In this document: positions 45,777 through 58,261 of the stretch, piece by piece
How the letters are laid out: each line of letters begins with the position of its first letter
Position numbering within the stretch: the first letter of the stretch is position 1
Source: Linum tenue
Taxonomy: Eukaryota; Streptophyta; Magnoliopsida; Malpighiales; Linaceae
Length of the DNA stretch: 64,000 bases
Assembly (NCBI GenBank): GCA_946122785.1
Contig: CAMGYJ010000011.1
Location: 38,714,513 to 38,778,512, forward strand
Direction of reading: 5' to 3'
Program-made: the position numbers and the translations under genes
Notes under the pieces: model-generated
Told to the model about the DNA's origin: nothing
The model's input: the letters and a program-made list of their open reading frames with translations, nothing else
The model's database searches: none

Positions 45777-46216
45777 AAAGCATCTTATCCTAATACATCC
45801 ATTAATTCATAAGATAGAGTACAATATAGTCCAGATCATTATTCTCCGACTCTGATACATCTACCAAGTACTAACTAGCATAATCTTGATAACACGAGGA
45901 AAAGAGTGATAGATTGAAGGAAGAGTTAAGGAAAATGAATTAGGTTTTGATTTGGGTGGCCACTCAATTGCATTTCTACTGTTTATTTTCTTGAGTTACC
46001 CTCACTATCATTGATATGTTATAATTTGATTCATATATTTTTTATATGTGAGGAAATGCTCTTGGTGGGGCGGGTATGTGTATGGGATGGGGGAGGCTAA
46101 AACCATACCCGCACCATACCCATCAAACATTTGGCGGGTTTTACCCATACCCGTCCCAGCGTTGACTAGGTCGGGGGCGGTCGGATACCCGCGACCATAG
46201 ATTTGGTTGTCATCCC
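45777..46216. mobile_element. hAT-5 remnant, right half
   Basis: Sequence after the D insertion runs into acccatacccg-type repeats (46060-46200) and ends ggttgtcatcccca, a hAT-like terminus (inverted TGGGGATGACAACC). Pairs with 19440-19619 across D. Confidence 0.5.
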
Positions 46217-46559
46217 CAATTTGAAATCAAGGTCGTATGCATAAAGACGCCTAATTCCACAACCGCCCATAAATTGACAGCTAAGGTGAATTTGAAAAAA
46301 AAAAAGATACCTTATCGTTTCTCAGTCCTCCCAACATACTGAGCATCGAGCACTAACACTAATTCCTTGGACTGGAGGGCATGGACTGTCAATAAGACAA
46401 CTCATATACTTTACCAGATGAAAAAAATGAAGTTTGAGAGGTACTAAGAGGTTTTAGGTTCTTCTCCAGGACTTCAGCTCTTGGTTTTCGAAAGCTTGTT
46501 AGGGGAAGGTCCAAACCAAAATTCTTAGAAGTTTTAACAGTATTCCACTTTTTTTGAAA
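46217..46559. other. Intergenic, nothing recognised
   Basis: A-run at 46297-46306 and a T-run near 46550; no ORF or repeat structure I can support. Confidence 0.4.
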
Positions 46560-47045
46560 TGCCAAACCCTTTCATCTTCTGGGGAAGTCACGGGAGGGGA
46601 ATGAAACAAATCAATTCAAGTGATTGTTGTTCAAAGAAGAGCTGCAAGTTGACCGGTTACATTCCCTCAATCCTTTTTTATGAAAAAACTACATTAAGAG
46701 ACCACGACATGATGGGAAGTTTTAGAATAGGGATTGACAACCTATCTGAAGGAACCCACTTATTAAAAAAAAAAACTAATGTATCTTGACCACCCCCAAT
46801 TCCACTACATCCCCTGAAGGAGTTCTCTATCCCCTTTATGGGTTAGAGCCCAATGGCGCACCTAAAAATGAACACTGGTTAAAATAGCGACTTTATAAAT
46901 TGTAGCTATTAAAGAGTCGAAATGATTTAGAATGCGCCAACATTGCTTAGCTAGGAGCGCATAATTAAAGGCTCCAAACTCTCTAAACCCAAGGCCACCA
47001 TGAAATTTACTTTGAGTCAAGCTCTTATTGGAAGCCCAATGATCA
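46560..47045 (-). pseudogene. LINE fragment, 3' part of ORF2
   Basis: Sense reading contains GGLGFREFGAFNYALLAKQCW (with CWRILN following) near 47020-46950, then WALTHKGDRELLQG near 46850 and KWVPSDRLSIPI near 46750. This is the conserved tail of plant LINE ORF2. Several stops. It ends where LTR sequence of element F begins. Confidence 0.65.
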
Positions 47046-47051
47046 AATAGT

Positions 47052-47251
47052 GTATTATATCCCTAAAATGTACAAAATAACACCAAAAGGTGTAATGTAG
47101 TACAAAACACACTCAAAGTCTATCTTAGGCACATTGATCAAATAGTTACGATATTTGTATGAAATCAAATAAAAACTACTAAAGATACATTGCTAAAAGG
47201 AGAAAATAATCAAATACAGGAGTGATAAACACTATAATTTGAGTGGCATCA
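47052..47251 (-). repeat. F 3' LTR, truncated
   Basis: About 200 bp aligning with 49810-50011; the outer part is missing, cut at the LINE fragment. Confidence 0.5.
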
Positions 47252-47268
47252 GAAATATACCCACTTGA

Positions 47269-48940
47269 ACTTTGCTAGTCCCCAAGTAAACACTACTCAC
47301 AATCATACAACTCAATAAACACCAAAGATGACACTCAACAACCATCAATCTTAGATAGTGGACCACAAGTGAACTTACACAACAATAACACGAGAGAAGA
47401 CTTTAACCACGTCAACATGTATGAACAACAAGATACACATCTCAACCATAAATCACCAACCATACATGAGTTTTAAAACACATAGGGTGAAACTTTTAGA
47501 AAATGAATCAGAACTTGAAATGCTTCTACCATATTTACAAAAATACACTTTAAGCACTTTTGTCTTTCAACAAATACACAATTTTTTATTTTCCTTGCTT
47601 TTCTCATAACTTTTTTTCTTTTTCGTGTGTAGGGAGATTTACATAGCAATAAACTGTTATTAGTTGAGCATGAGCAAATTATGTATCTCTACCATCGTCC
47701 GTGTACTTCTTTAAACTTTTATACCTTAATTCGTGTGGAGGCTCAATGAAATTAAGAAGTGTCGGTCTGTTAGAAGCTTTATTCGTGTAAAAAAAAAGTG
47801 GAGACTCGATGCATAATAAGAATTTCATAAATGAATCAAATAGCATGGCATTTAAAACACATCAACATGTTCATGTATCTGATTGCCTATCACATCCTTC
47901 ATAGTCACTTACACTAGCCTCCCTAGATCAAGTGAAATTCCTAGGTTCGTTGATTCAAAGTAAGATGAGCAATGAACATGCTTGTAGGGGATGACTAATC
48001 AAGTCAATCGATGTAAAAACATCTTTAGTATTTTTTAAAAATTTCACATGCATATCATAACTATTAACTTTAGATTAAAATTTTGAAATTAAACAACTAA
48101 ACATATAACAATCGATAAGCATAATGAAGTAAAGTATCACAACAAAATTCCACCCCACACTTCAAACATGACATTGTCCTCCATGGACTAAAATATATGT
48201 GAGTCATGGCAAAGAGTTGTAATGGTTTACCTCATTTTTCCTTCATGATAAATATAAATAGATGGCTTTGCTCGAATAAACAAAAGAAACACAAGCATAT
48301 CATGGAGAGAGCTAATGCTTCATCACATAAACAAGATCCAAAAGAAAAGTATAAGCGATACTGGCCATCAGATTTGAAGAATATTCTCCTTTAATCATAT
48401 GACCAATCAAGCTCTGATATTCATCTATCACTCTATCTAGTTGTATTTTTCGAAATGGCTCTATGGGATGTGTATTGAGTCCCCTTTGGAGATGAGGGTG
48501 ACTGAACTCTTGATAGTCTTCTAATGTTCCACACTCCAGCTCCTCGATCTTCTCTAGCCTCGAGTTGGGCCTTGTACTGGTTATACAAAGTTTCATTTGT
48601 GCTAGCTTCAAATCTGGAGTTGGCGAAGCTTCTCTCAAATCGCCCCCCCCCCCCTCCATAATTGGTCGTCATCATAATGATGATAGCTTGCTTGTAAGGA
48701 ATCCTCATATAGAGATCTCGACCTTGTCTTGATCTCTATCTCCAGTTCCGTCTATTGATCCTCGAAATCATCATCAATGACCACTAGATTGCTAACTTAG
48801 GTTTTAATAGATCTCACTACTCGATGCACAATTTTTTTCTTCACGTAATGTGATTTCTTCTTTATTGCATCGATTGTGGCACTGTCAGTGGCATAAAAAT
48901 GGTCTCCTGAATATCAAGGTGTATTGGGTTTCGATCTTCA
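47269..48940 (-). other. F interior, degraded
   Basis: Contains the module-like sequence ending at the second PPT-like tract and AT-rich sequence with short frames. A run of ten C lies at 48645-48654. No intact gene and no clear PBS. Confidence 0.4.
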
Positions 48941-50011
48941 TGTTGATCACCACGATAAAATGTGTGTAGTAGTCAAATCAATGTAATCAAATGCAACCAA
49001 ATTTATAAATCCTACAAATGTATAGGGTCATATTTCACAAGGCTTTCTAATAATAGCTACTCACATCTAATCATCTAATGCTCAAACAATGACTCAATAG
49101 AAATAGATGGGTTGAGGTTTCCTATGTTAAGTACGGTTTTTAGATGGATATAAAGTAAAGCATAACATAAAATACAAGAAAAGTAAAGATACACATTGAT
49201 AAGAAAGCTAATCCTAATTGATCATGCATTTCAATCTCAATAACGATAAGCTACAATGCATCTTTCTATCATGTATCTCTATCACTTCCACTAAGGCTAT
49301 CCTATTTGAGTTTTTACCACATGCAATAGGAATTATGACTAGCTAATGCATGCTTTAGCTTCATGCCACCAGACTAATCAATCAAGGAATTATGGACAAT
49401 GCATCACTATTTAGGGCCTCAATGAACTATACTGATGGTCTATAACATTTATTATCTAAGGTGTCGAGCATTGCACATAGTTGAGTATGTATGAGTGATC
49501 AATCCATTTCATACACACCTAAGAAAATGACATATCACATAAGTTGGATTTCTCCTACAACATACAATGATATTATAAGAACTCCTCCTCGGAAATTCAA
49601 CACGAATCGATGGGCCTAGCCCAGTGGCGGCTACCACCATCATAGGGTTTTCTTGTGCATTTGGTATGAAATTTCTCTCGTGGACTCCTCATGGGCTTCT
49701 ATGACGACTTCATGAAGGATTCCCCTTGATTTCACCTCGTCTAATGGACGAAACACCTTGATCTTCTTGATCATCTAATTTGATCCATTTATAGATACAA
49801 ATCCTAGAATGTGTTTCACATTGAGAATCACAAAAGAACTCCAAAAAGGCATAAAATGGTATAAAAGACATCCTTGGTTTATTAGAAGCACATTGATCAC
49901 ATAGTCATGATTTTTACCTAAAATATTTCCAAATATACTAAAGATGCATTGATAGAATGAGGAAATGTATCAAATATTGGAGTGATGAACACTATAATTT
50001 GAGTGTCATCA
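48941..50011 (-). repeat. F 5' LTR
   Basis: Its right end gagtgtcatca matches the tip of the truncated copy. The left limit is set by eye at tgttgatcacc and may be off by tens of bases. Confidence 0.45.
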
Positions 50012-50022
50012 TACCACATAGT

Positions 50023-52136
50023 TTAGGAAGAAGATGATGACCCAATTTGGGTGCTCAGTCCTCCTACTAGTTCAAGAGCTTGCCATGGAGTGTTATCAGC
50101 CAACTTGATCTCCATATGGACGTCATCCATGTCAACTAGACCCATGTCTTCATAGAGGAGAAGTGGTAGGATGTTGATGTTGAAACTAAGATCCAAAAAT
50201 CCTTCATCGAGATGAATTTCATCTCGAATACAGTTGACCGTGTAGTAACCAGGATCCTCCTTTTGCTCATGTACTCGAATGAGTTCTTTATGTCTGCAAG
50301 GATAAGATTTGACAATGGTCTCCTTATACTTGATTTTCTTATCATCCTTCAAAAGTAGCTCAAGTTTCTCTTTTCGATTCTTAAGAGCAATGATGCTCTC
50401 CAATATTGGCAAGGCACTTACATGAAGGTGTTGAGCCTTTACAACTCCCTCTTGCACTCTTCTTTTGTTATATGTCGTCCCACATGGGGATATAAATGGG
50501 TTAACCCATTTGGGTATCTGGACCCATATGTCATAACCCATATGGATATTGGGTTGTACCCAATGTGGATCCAAATAAATTATCACATTTTTGGGTCGGG
50601 TTGAAATTTAGTTGGGTTAATTTGGGTCGACCCAAATGGATCTTAGTTGGGCCCAAAGACGTGAAAGAAGGAAAAAGGACAGGACAACTTATTTCGGATC
50701 TCACTAACGGTCAAAAGAGGAGGAATCTACCGGCGACTTCAAACTTCCAAGCTTGATAAGGGTTGTCGATTCTGCAAGCCATGTCTGGGAATTGCAACAA
50801 CTGTCGATGGCGTTCAATGGCGCCAGGAATGAATCTGAACCCAGAAGATCTTCTATCCATCTCCTTTATCTGGCTACCCAGTGTGCTCGATGGTGGAACA
50901 AAGAGAACATTTGCCTCGAACAGAAACATGGATGCCAAACCTGATCCAACGGTTGTGTCATTGACTAGATAACCCTTCTTTAGACTGCAACTCGAAGAAG
51001 CCAGACTCAATCGCGGCACGACGGAAGGCCTTGCCGGCATCCATGACCTTGCCGAAGATTCCGGCGCTCAAGAACCTGGGAGTAGAAAATGAATGGCATC
51101 AAACAGTAGATCTAGGTTTAGGGTTCTGGGTGTGATGATGGGGATTGCCGATTGGAGGTCTGCTACGATGAAGGGGATTTTCCCAATCTGGATCGACATC
51201 TGGGGACTGTGAATTAGGATAAGGGATTGCCGATTGGAAGGAGTAGATGGAGGAGACAAAATCAAAGAGGGATTCTTCTTTATTTCACAGACCAGGCATA
51301 ACGACGACGACGACTATTGACAAAGAAGAAGAAGAAGATTGTTTGATAGATTATGCTTGTTAAGGACTTTACCGGCAACAGTAAAGACAATCCCCTATCG
51401 ACGCCTTCGTTAGTCGTTGCTGATAGGGTTTTTCCGCTAAGGAATAAGGGCTAATGGTTTTAGAGTTAGGACTTGTTTGGGTCTGGTTGAGACCCAAATT
51501 TTGTTTTGTATCCTTTGACATTGGTTTACATTGGACCCAAATTAACTGATTGGGTATGAGTCCATCCCAAATGAAATAATATCCATACCTAACTTGACCC
51601 ATTATAATATGGGTTTGGGCAATACCCAAATACTGGGTCCTTTTTGCCATCCCTAGTCCCACAAGGGTGGGTCTTCTTAAAATCTGCTTGGAAAGTACTC
51701 CAACGAGTCGTATCACCAAATTTTGTTCTGCATTTTGTGAGTAGGTGTGAGGAAAATAAGAGGGTGTTGCATCCATTTAATAAAGGACCAGCGGCCTTGT
51801 GACGATGAATATCGTCTCCTTTTTCCTTGCACACAAAACAGACTTGTAGGACTCCTTTGCATAGGAAAAGATAAATCAACGAGAGTTGGGGGCTTCACCA
51901 TCAACGACCTAGTGATGGTGCCAAGTGTTGTTGCCTTTTTCCTTCCAGGCTGCGGATTTCTTTCCTTCTTCTTGCAGGAAACGTTGTCTGGGGGACTTGG
52001 GGATAGAAAGGTGTGGTGATGCTATTGTGACTTCTTCCTTATCCTTTTTGGATTTGCTCTCCTTTTGCTTGGATGATACTTCGAATAGAGAAGTTCTAGA
52101 CGCCATTGGGTTGCCATGCTCCATTTCTCCTTTCAT
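50023..52136 (-). pseudogene. E1 gag/protease remnant, split by hAT-4
   Basis: An N-terminal Lys/Ser-rich stretch starts near 52105 (MASRTSLFEVSSKQKESKSK). After several breaks the frame STFQADFKKTHPCG (about 51700-51665) continues beyond the hAT as TYNKRRVQEGVV (from 50476). Near 50210-50100 there is a protease-like FLDLSFNINILPLLLYEDMG followed by HMEIKLADN; the Asp is kept but the GAS part is lost. Non-functional. Confidence 0.5.
50477..51663. mobile_element. hAT-4: 1.17 kb hAT element with perfect TSD and non-TE-looking cargo
   Basis: The element is 50485-51655, flanked by gtcccaca (50477-50484 and 51656-51663). Ends: TGGGGATATAAATGGGTT and TAGGGATGGCAAAAAGGACC. Subterminal repeats are of the tgggtt/acccaa type. 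The middle (about 50700-51400) is different in composition: on the minus strand it looks like a CT-rich leader followed by a coding-like segment near 51060-50990 (VMDAGKAFRRAAIESGFFEL) and an ORF at 51040-50711. No transposase. Confidence 0.8.
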
Positions 52137-53111
52137 TTTTCTTTGGATTTAAACGAAAACAAAACAAATGGTGAAAGTAACAAAATCGAGAGAAGGCAAG
52201 TGCTAATCCTCCTCACAACTGTTTCTATATAGGCATCTCTTAGTAATTAATTCAGGTATTTGGGTCTACCTCATACTTTATGCATTTGAATTTGTTTCAC
52301 ACAAGTAGAAATATCAAATTCCAATTCAAACGAAATAAATGCTTCCTATATCATATCTAAAGAGTATTGGGTACTTACCTCGATATCAAGAGGATGTCTA
52401 AAGAGAGAAGAGTATGATTAGAATGATGGTGATCTATAAATTTTGGTTTGTCTCCTCGGTAACACTTTCATTTTACATCCTTAAGTTAGATTCTAGACAT
52501 GGCTTGCCTCCCATGAAGCGCTCTTTCCTTTATGCCTAAGCTAGACATAATCCAAGCTCATTAAGCTCCCTAAATAATGGATTCTTTTAAGTCCAACATT
52601 AGAAGTGCAAACTTCAATTGATTGCCATCCTTCTTTCTGTTTTTTTTTATGATAGGCCATGAAAAAAATGGCACATTAGTCTCCTCCTTGCACATTTTAC
52701 CGCACAATTTGATTTTGCATTGCGATTGTTGTAGAGTCAATAGCTTGCTGCATCACCACCATACTTGGCTCGATTCCACACTTCTCATCTAATAACTCCA
52801 TCTCGCAGAGATCATCCTCTTCTTCTGGGAACTACTTTGATGCTTCTACCATCATCCTCTATGATGGATTTATTCTGATGCTCGGCGCTTGATGGATACC
52901 GCTTGCTTTGACCTTTACTGCGTTTGGGTTAAAGTACTCGAATAGAGATAGGAAACCCATCTCTCTTCATGTAATGCTCGATGATTCTAGTTCCAATTTT
53001 CTTCTAGTATCACGTCCTTGTAGGATCTACAAACCCGAACAAACTAGAGCATAATACCTCAAAGTAAAATCAAACACAAGATGATTAGCTTTTTCACATA
53101 CTATAAAAACA
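52137..53111 (-). other. E1 leader region, no gene recognised
   Basis: Lies between the PBS and the gag-like start. AT-rich, with short frames only. Confidence 0.4.
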
Positions 53112-53129
53112 CCTTCGGCAATGGTGCCA
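53112..53129 (-). other. E1 degenerate primer binding site (tRNA-Asp)
   Basis: ccttcggcaatggtgcca differs at a few positions from tccccggcaacggcgcca and sits six bases from an LTR-like tgatgtagc. Confidence 0.55.
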
Positions 53130-53135
53130 AAAATT

Positions 53136-54150
53136 TGATGTAGCAACATGTGATAAACCTATAAAGGCCTAAGGTCGTGTTCCATGAGTCTGTTAATGGA
53201 TATTACTCAAAACCAACAAATTATACTCGAGATAACAATGCAAAATAAGAACTCACCCAACAAATCACCCCTCCCTAAATCCCCAATTTTCATATGTACT
53301 TCATCCCTCTACTGTAAGCCTTGGTATGTCTAGCCACATACTCCCAAATTACAAGTATCCTTATCCCCCAAAACTTCAATCAACCACTTGCAATTTCTAA
53401 TTGCAGCACTCAAGCCTACTATAGAGTCATAAGTCCATTAAAACAGAGACTTTCAAATTCAGAGTGAGAGATCATGGCATTTATCAAATTTTGCTAATTG
53501 AAGAAAAGGAAATACCAACATATTCCCTTAAATTGGGTTTTTAAAAGAGGGATCAGGAAAACGGAAGGCATTTCGATAACAACCTAGAAATATAATTCCT
53601 AAAGTACTGCACATCGAGAGGGAAGAATCAAAAGAATTCATTCTTTTGTGATTCTATGGTTCTTAAGGGGAGGACAGACACAGATGGGGGAATGGAGGAA
53701 AATACACACCTGGATGGAGAAGAATTCTCAATCGGCGACGATGACATGAAATGTCAAAACTTTTGATGTTATTGCTGGATTCATCTTCTCCCTTCTCAAG
53801 AGCTACTGGATCGAGTTGCTTCATCTTCCATTTTGTCATCCTTTACATCTTTATTCATTTTTCTTATGTACATTTTTATACAAAGGAAATAGGAGGTCGG
53901 CTTGATAATTAAAAAACTATGTGGGAGATAAAAGAATAAATTACTATCATAGATCTGCTAACCTCACCCAAATCCTACCAAAATGGCTAAAATAGGCAAG
54001 TCCATGAGGCCCACAAATTTGGATCCTCAAAGTCTATTGGCCCCATATATTTGATCCCCCTAATTCCATGAAGAAAACAATGGACTTTAATCAAAGTCCA
54101 AGAGGGATTATTTTTGTTCACCGAACCCATGACCAAATCCATCAAGCAAA
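53136..54150 (-). repeat. E1 5' LTR (outer limit uncertain)
   Basis: Starts tgatgtagcaacatg after the PBS. The CT-rich leader region is recognisable near 53760-53870. The outer end cannot be placed because no second copy is in the window. Confidence 0.4.
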
Positions 54151-55358
54151 CTAGGCCTAAATGATTTGTAATCTTTCATAGATAGGCTTAGTCTTCCCTA
54201 CTCCTTCTCCTCCACATGTGTTTGAACCTTGGATTTGTTCTCCTCGTGATAGTGTTGATCTCTTCTATCCTCACTTGTGTGAACCTTGGATTTGTTCTCC
54301 TTGTTATATTGTTGTTCTCTTCTATCATCTCTTGTTCACACAAGTATGAACAAGGTTTCTTCATTAGTTTTCTTTACTATTAATACTTTCCACAGTAGAA
54401 GGATTGAGCAAAGTAGTAGAACGATGAACAAATTACTAAAGGGTCATTTGGATTTGAAAAGTTGGTGAGATATTTTGACACAATCCCTCATTTGGAAAGA
54501 GAGAGAAAAAAATGAGATATTTTAATGAGATAAAAATAAAATAAAAATGAGATATTTTAATGATGGTGATTTTGAAACCCCAATGTTAGGAAATTTGAAT
54601 ATCCATTAGATATTTCAAAATATTTCACTATTTTGTCACAATCTTTCCAACTTATCCCAACTTATTTTATGTTAATCTTTTTTTGACCTCGGTCCATTAT
54701 TCATCAAACAATCTTATTTCAAACTCTCATTCTCTTCTATCTCCTCCGTCCCTATACGAGATTCTCATTCCCTTGTGACTCCAGCGTAGTTTCACTAGCT
54801 CCTATCTACAAAAACACTCATATGTATTCCATTGATCAAAACTTTTTAGAGCTTAGGTTATAGGTGTGTCCTCTTCAAGGGAGCCACTGACCATAAACTA
54901 TCTCGCTATGACTGTTCTTAGAACTCGAGGGATATTAGGCTCGTGATACCAAGATCATGAATTCATTAATTCAAGCTCTTGGTATTGAAACCATGATAAT
55001 GTATTCCCTTGTACATCATATTCAAGACATCCAAACTGTTAATTCGATATTATGACGCTCTTGTCATTATATAGACTTTACAAGGTAAAATCTCCCTAGT
55101 GTTCGCTAGTTACTAATTTGGCATCGGAGGGTCTCCCAATGACAAAATCCTTGGTGATACATTTTGCATGTACCCTTAAGAAAACTTGCACAAAGGGGAT
55201 GAGCATATTGTTGATTTATGAGGGATAACTTCATTGACGGATTGAATTTTTAGGACATTGCATCATTTGTTGCAAAACCGAGTCGCACCCCTATTGAATT
55301 GTCATATGTAAGGAATATATCGATGTTGTGATCCAGGCTAGATGGTCATTTGAGTATA
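54151..55358. other. Intergenic, only a small tandem duplication seen
   Basis: AT-rich, including gagatattttaatga repeats near 54510-54570. No gene recognised; open frames are short and without coding character. Confidence 0.4.
54224..54337. repeat. Tandem duplication, 2 x 57 bp
   Basis: Copy 1 (54224-54280) and copy 2 (54281-54337) both begin gaaccttggatttgttctcc and share gttgtt/gttgat and ctcttctatc blocks. Confidence 0.8.
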
Positions 55359-56940
55359 TTTTTTTTTTACACAAAACCTACTTCTTATATATTAGCAAGA
55401 AATTATTACATCATCTTGCCGCAACTGATTAATCAAAAACACGGGTGGTCTGTCAAACAAGACCTCTATGATATCCCATCTAATCTTACTCTAAGACATG
55501 ATATGTGCCTCATTATTTCCATCTCTTTTTACATGACATATACTTCCCCATAAAAACCAATTTGTATCATATATCTCTTTATGTTTCAACAATGGTACCT
55601 AATTATGTATGAAAACTTTCCGCATTGTCCACCTTACTAACCAGAGTCAAGAAGTCAACTTCAAAAATTGGTTGTTGGACTTGTAAATGGCATGCCAGCT
55701 GGCTCCAAAATTTTGTCATTAAGGCTTCATCCATTTTACATAGTATGTGTCCCAGAAAATTTTTGTCGCATTTGTAATGAAGAGACCAGTTGGACTTTAG
55801 ATGATAGTGAAGTTCTCACAAACCACCACATAAATTATCTCACCTTTGGTGGAATGTTCAAGGTCCAAATTGCAGACCACACCTTTTTTCCCATCATTAT
55901 GATTGCTTCCTCACTTTTAAACCTCTGAAGCCACCCTCTACAACCATCTCGCATTGTGAAATAAACATTGTCATTATTGATCTAAATCATCCTATCCCTC
56001 TCGCCATTCCCTAACAACGGGATTTTCAAGATTGCATAAGTATTGGTCGTTGGGAAGTAGCTTTCTTCCAAGGGTACATCTCACTGTTCCACTTTTGGAT
56101 CAATGAGCTTGCAAATAGTGGAAGCAATAGGCAATCCACGGGGAGCTAAGTCAACAAAGAATGTTTTTGTGCTCAGAATCCATATCTTTCTTTATATTTC
56201 AACATGTGATCCATTTCCAATCTGCTAACTTAGTCCTCTGCACATATAATCTTGTGCACCCATGAGACTGAACCAAATGAAACTTGGTCGACTTCCCATC
56301 GTAGTATCCAAAATCAACCCATATTTATGATATCTTGCTCTTAAAAATTGTGCAATAAGAGAATCCTAGCCTTGATGCAAAGACCATAATTGCTTAACTA
56401 GTAATAACATATTGAAACCCTTAATATCCCTGAATCTCATTCCGCCTTCTTCCTTCATAACCACAAGCTCCTCTCTACAAATCCAATGCGCTTTGAGAAC
56501 AGGACCCTTCTAACCCACCAGAAAATTTTAACGAAGCTATGTATATTGTCTATGATACCATCCGTGATTTTGAAAACTGACATATCATAGGTGAATTGCG
56601 CTAGAGCCACCGACTTTATGACTACTTCCTTATCCACTACGCTCATCGCCATTTTCTTCCAATCTTATACCTTTTGTCGAACTCTCTCCTTCAGCCTCAC
56701 AAATAACTCTTTTTTAACCTGCCAACCTCAGTCATCCGACCTAGATATTTTTCATGCTTCTCCACCATCTTCATTCCAAGTGTTGAGATCGCTATCAGTT
56801 TGTTGTGAGGCTTCATGTTGGCATCAAAGGAAACTTCTGATTTTTCAAAATTCACAAGCTGTCTCAACTCCCTCTCGTATGATTGTTAGATATGTTTGAC
56901 TTCAACACTTTCGTGTTGTGTAGCCCTAACGAAAAAAGAT

Positions 56941-58261
56941 ACTATTGATACGTGCTTAATTACACATATATTTCTCTTTTTATCTTGATCTTTTCTTGGT
57001 AATTTGGGTTTGAAAAGCCCTCATATAAGCTTACTTTTTGATTGTTTGTTCGTATGTTCCATATTTAAGGTTCTAGTACGTGGAGGAGGCTCATGAGTGG
57101 ATATTGGGATGTTTAGAGGTTAGAAACAGAGCAGAGGAGGGCCAGAGAGGGAATATTGGCCACCGGTCCAAGAATCACTGTCATGATTCTCCTCCTTCAT
57201 TCCTTGAAAATTGTTCGGAGAATCACATGTCGATGTTGACAAAGCACGACAGTGAAAAGGGACAATAAGCACGTGAACCCTATGTTTCTCAAGTTAGGAA
57301 TCATAGGCATGCATATGATAATCATGACCGTGACTTTCCAAAGGGTCATGATTGTGAATTCCCCTAAAGACCTAAGTGAAACGACGAGTTTTAGAGAATC
57401 ACGAGCAGGAACACGAGAATCACGAACGTGATTCCAAATCGTGACTTTACCACTGACGGGTATAAAAGTGGTATGCAAATTTCAAAGAAAGGATATGATT
57501 TTTACATTGAGAAACTGAATGAGGTAAAGCCTTAGAGAGATAAAGTGGCAAAGGATTCTTCTTAGAGCTGATTTGCGGGATTTATTCATCATTGAAGCTC
57601 GAGAATCAAGTCTGGAAGTGAAGATTGTCAATCGAATGCCTAATTCCACCACCATGATGTTCTTCCATTCCTCTTATGTAATTATTTCCTTCTCCTGGTC
57701 ACATTGTTGTGATTTCTGCTTTAACTTGGTAGAGATAAAATCTGAATAGGTTGATTTGAGCAACTCAATTGGTTATAGGGAATTGATTGCACAAGAGTGA
57801 ATCGATTCACTACTTTGCATCGGATTTCAATCAAATAGTGAGAATCTAGAGTGTATTGCCTTGGTATTCTTTCTTAGCTAAGGATAAACTCCCTCAAAGC
57901 AGTCTATTCAAGAGGGTCGTGATTGCTTCAATCGAGATTCATGACTTATCAAAGATTCTTCACAATATGAACTTTGAGTGAAATGAGCTAGGGAATTAAC
58001 AATCATTAATCATACTAAAGACTTGGGGGCTTCACTACCTGAGTGACCCTCTCCCAATTGAACTTAGACTAATTTACTTTCTACTTTGCCAATTTTATGC
58101 TATCGACATGAACCTGCATGGTTGGATATTAAATCTAGTCTAAGTAATAGTACATCAAAGGACCCCAAAGGTTTGATTGTTTATTCATTGTGCCACTATA
58201 TTGCTCTTCCACTAGTTAGACTTGGCCATAGTTAGGAGTGTAGTTTGTAGTGACCAACTAT
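56941..58261 (+). repeat. Solo LTR of an Athila-lineage element, with TSD
   Basis: The LTR is 56946-58256 (1311 bp), starts tgatacgtgcttaattacac, ends gtttgtagtgacca, and is flanked by actat (56941-56945 and 58257-58261). LINE-3 sequence is continuous across it. Distinct family, but with the lineage layout: cttggccatag-type end, palindrome cluster, TATA box (57461-57468) and leader. A single LTR with a TSD indicates LTR-LTR recombination. Confidence 0.85.
57165..57468 (+). promoter_or_regulatory. Palindrome cluster and TATA box in the solo LTR
   Basis: agaatca-ctgtca-tgattct (57171-57190) and gaatcacg-aa-cgtgattc (57417-57434), plus half-sites such as gagaatcacgag and aatcatgaccgtgac. gggtataaaag (TATA at 57461-57468) follows 27 bp after the last palindrome. 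Confidence 0.7.

Larger units (their letters stand above)
47052..50011 (-). mobile_element. Element F: old Athila-like remnant with two LTR pieces
   Basis: 47052-47251 and the end of 48941-50011 are homologous and share the tip aacactataatttgag then tggcatca or tgtcatca. A PPT-like stretch (47252-47268) and an internal PPT-like tract (48151-48185) follow in the usual order for a minus-strand element. The interior is degraded with no recognisable pol; an ORF at 48659-48312 has no known domain. Confidence 0.5.
50012..54150 (-). mobile_element. Element E1: old Athila-like fragment (5' LTR, PBS, gag/protease)
   Basis: Sense order: LTR (from about 54150 to 53136), degenerate tRNA-Asp PBS, leader, gag-like then protease-like coding remnants ending at 50012. 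Interrupted by hAT-4. The 3' half is absent, replaced by F. Confidence 0.5.

Noticed and set aside
55668..55928. 86-codon plus-strand ORF
   Set aside because: Opposite the LINE-3 zf-RVT domain, whose motifs are recognisable on the minus strand.
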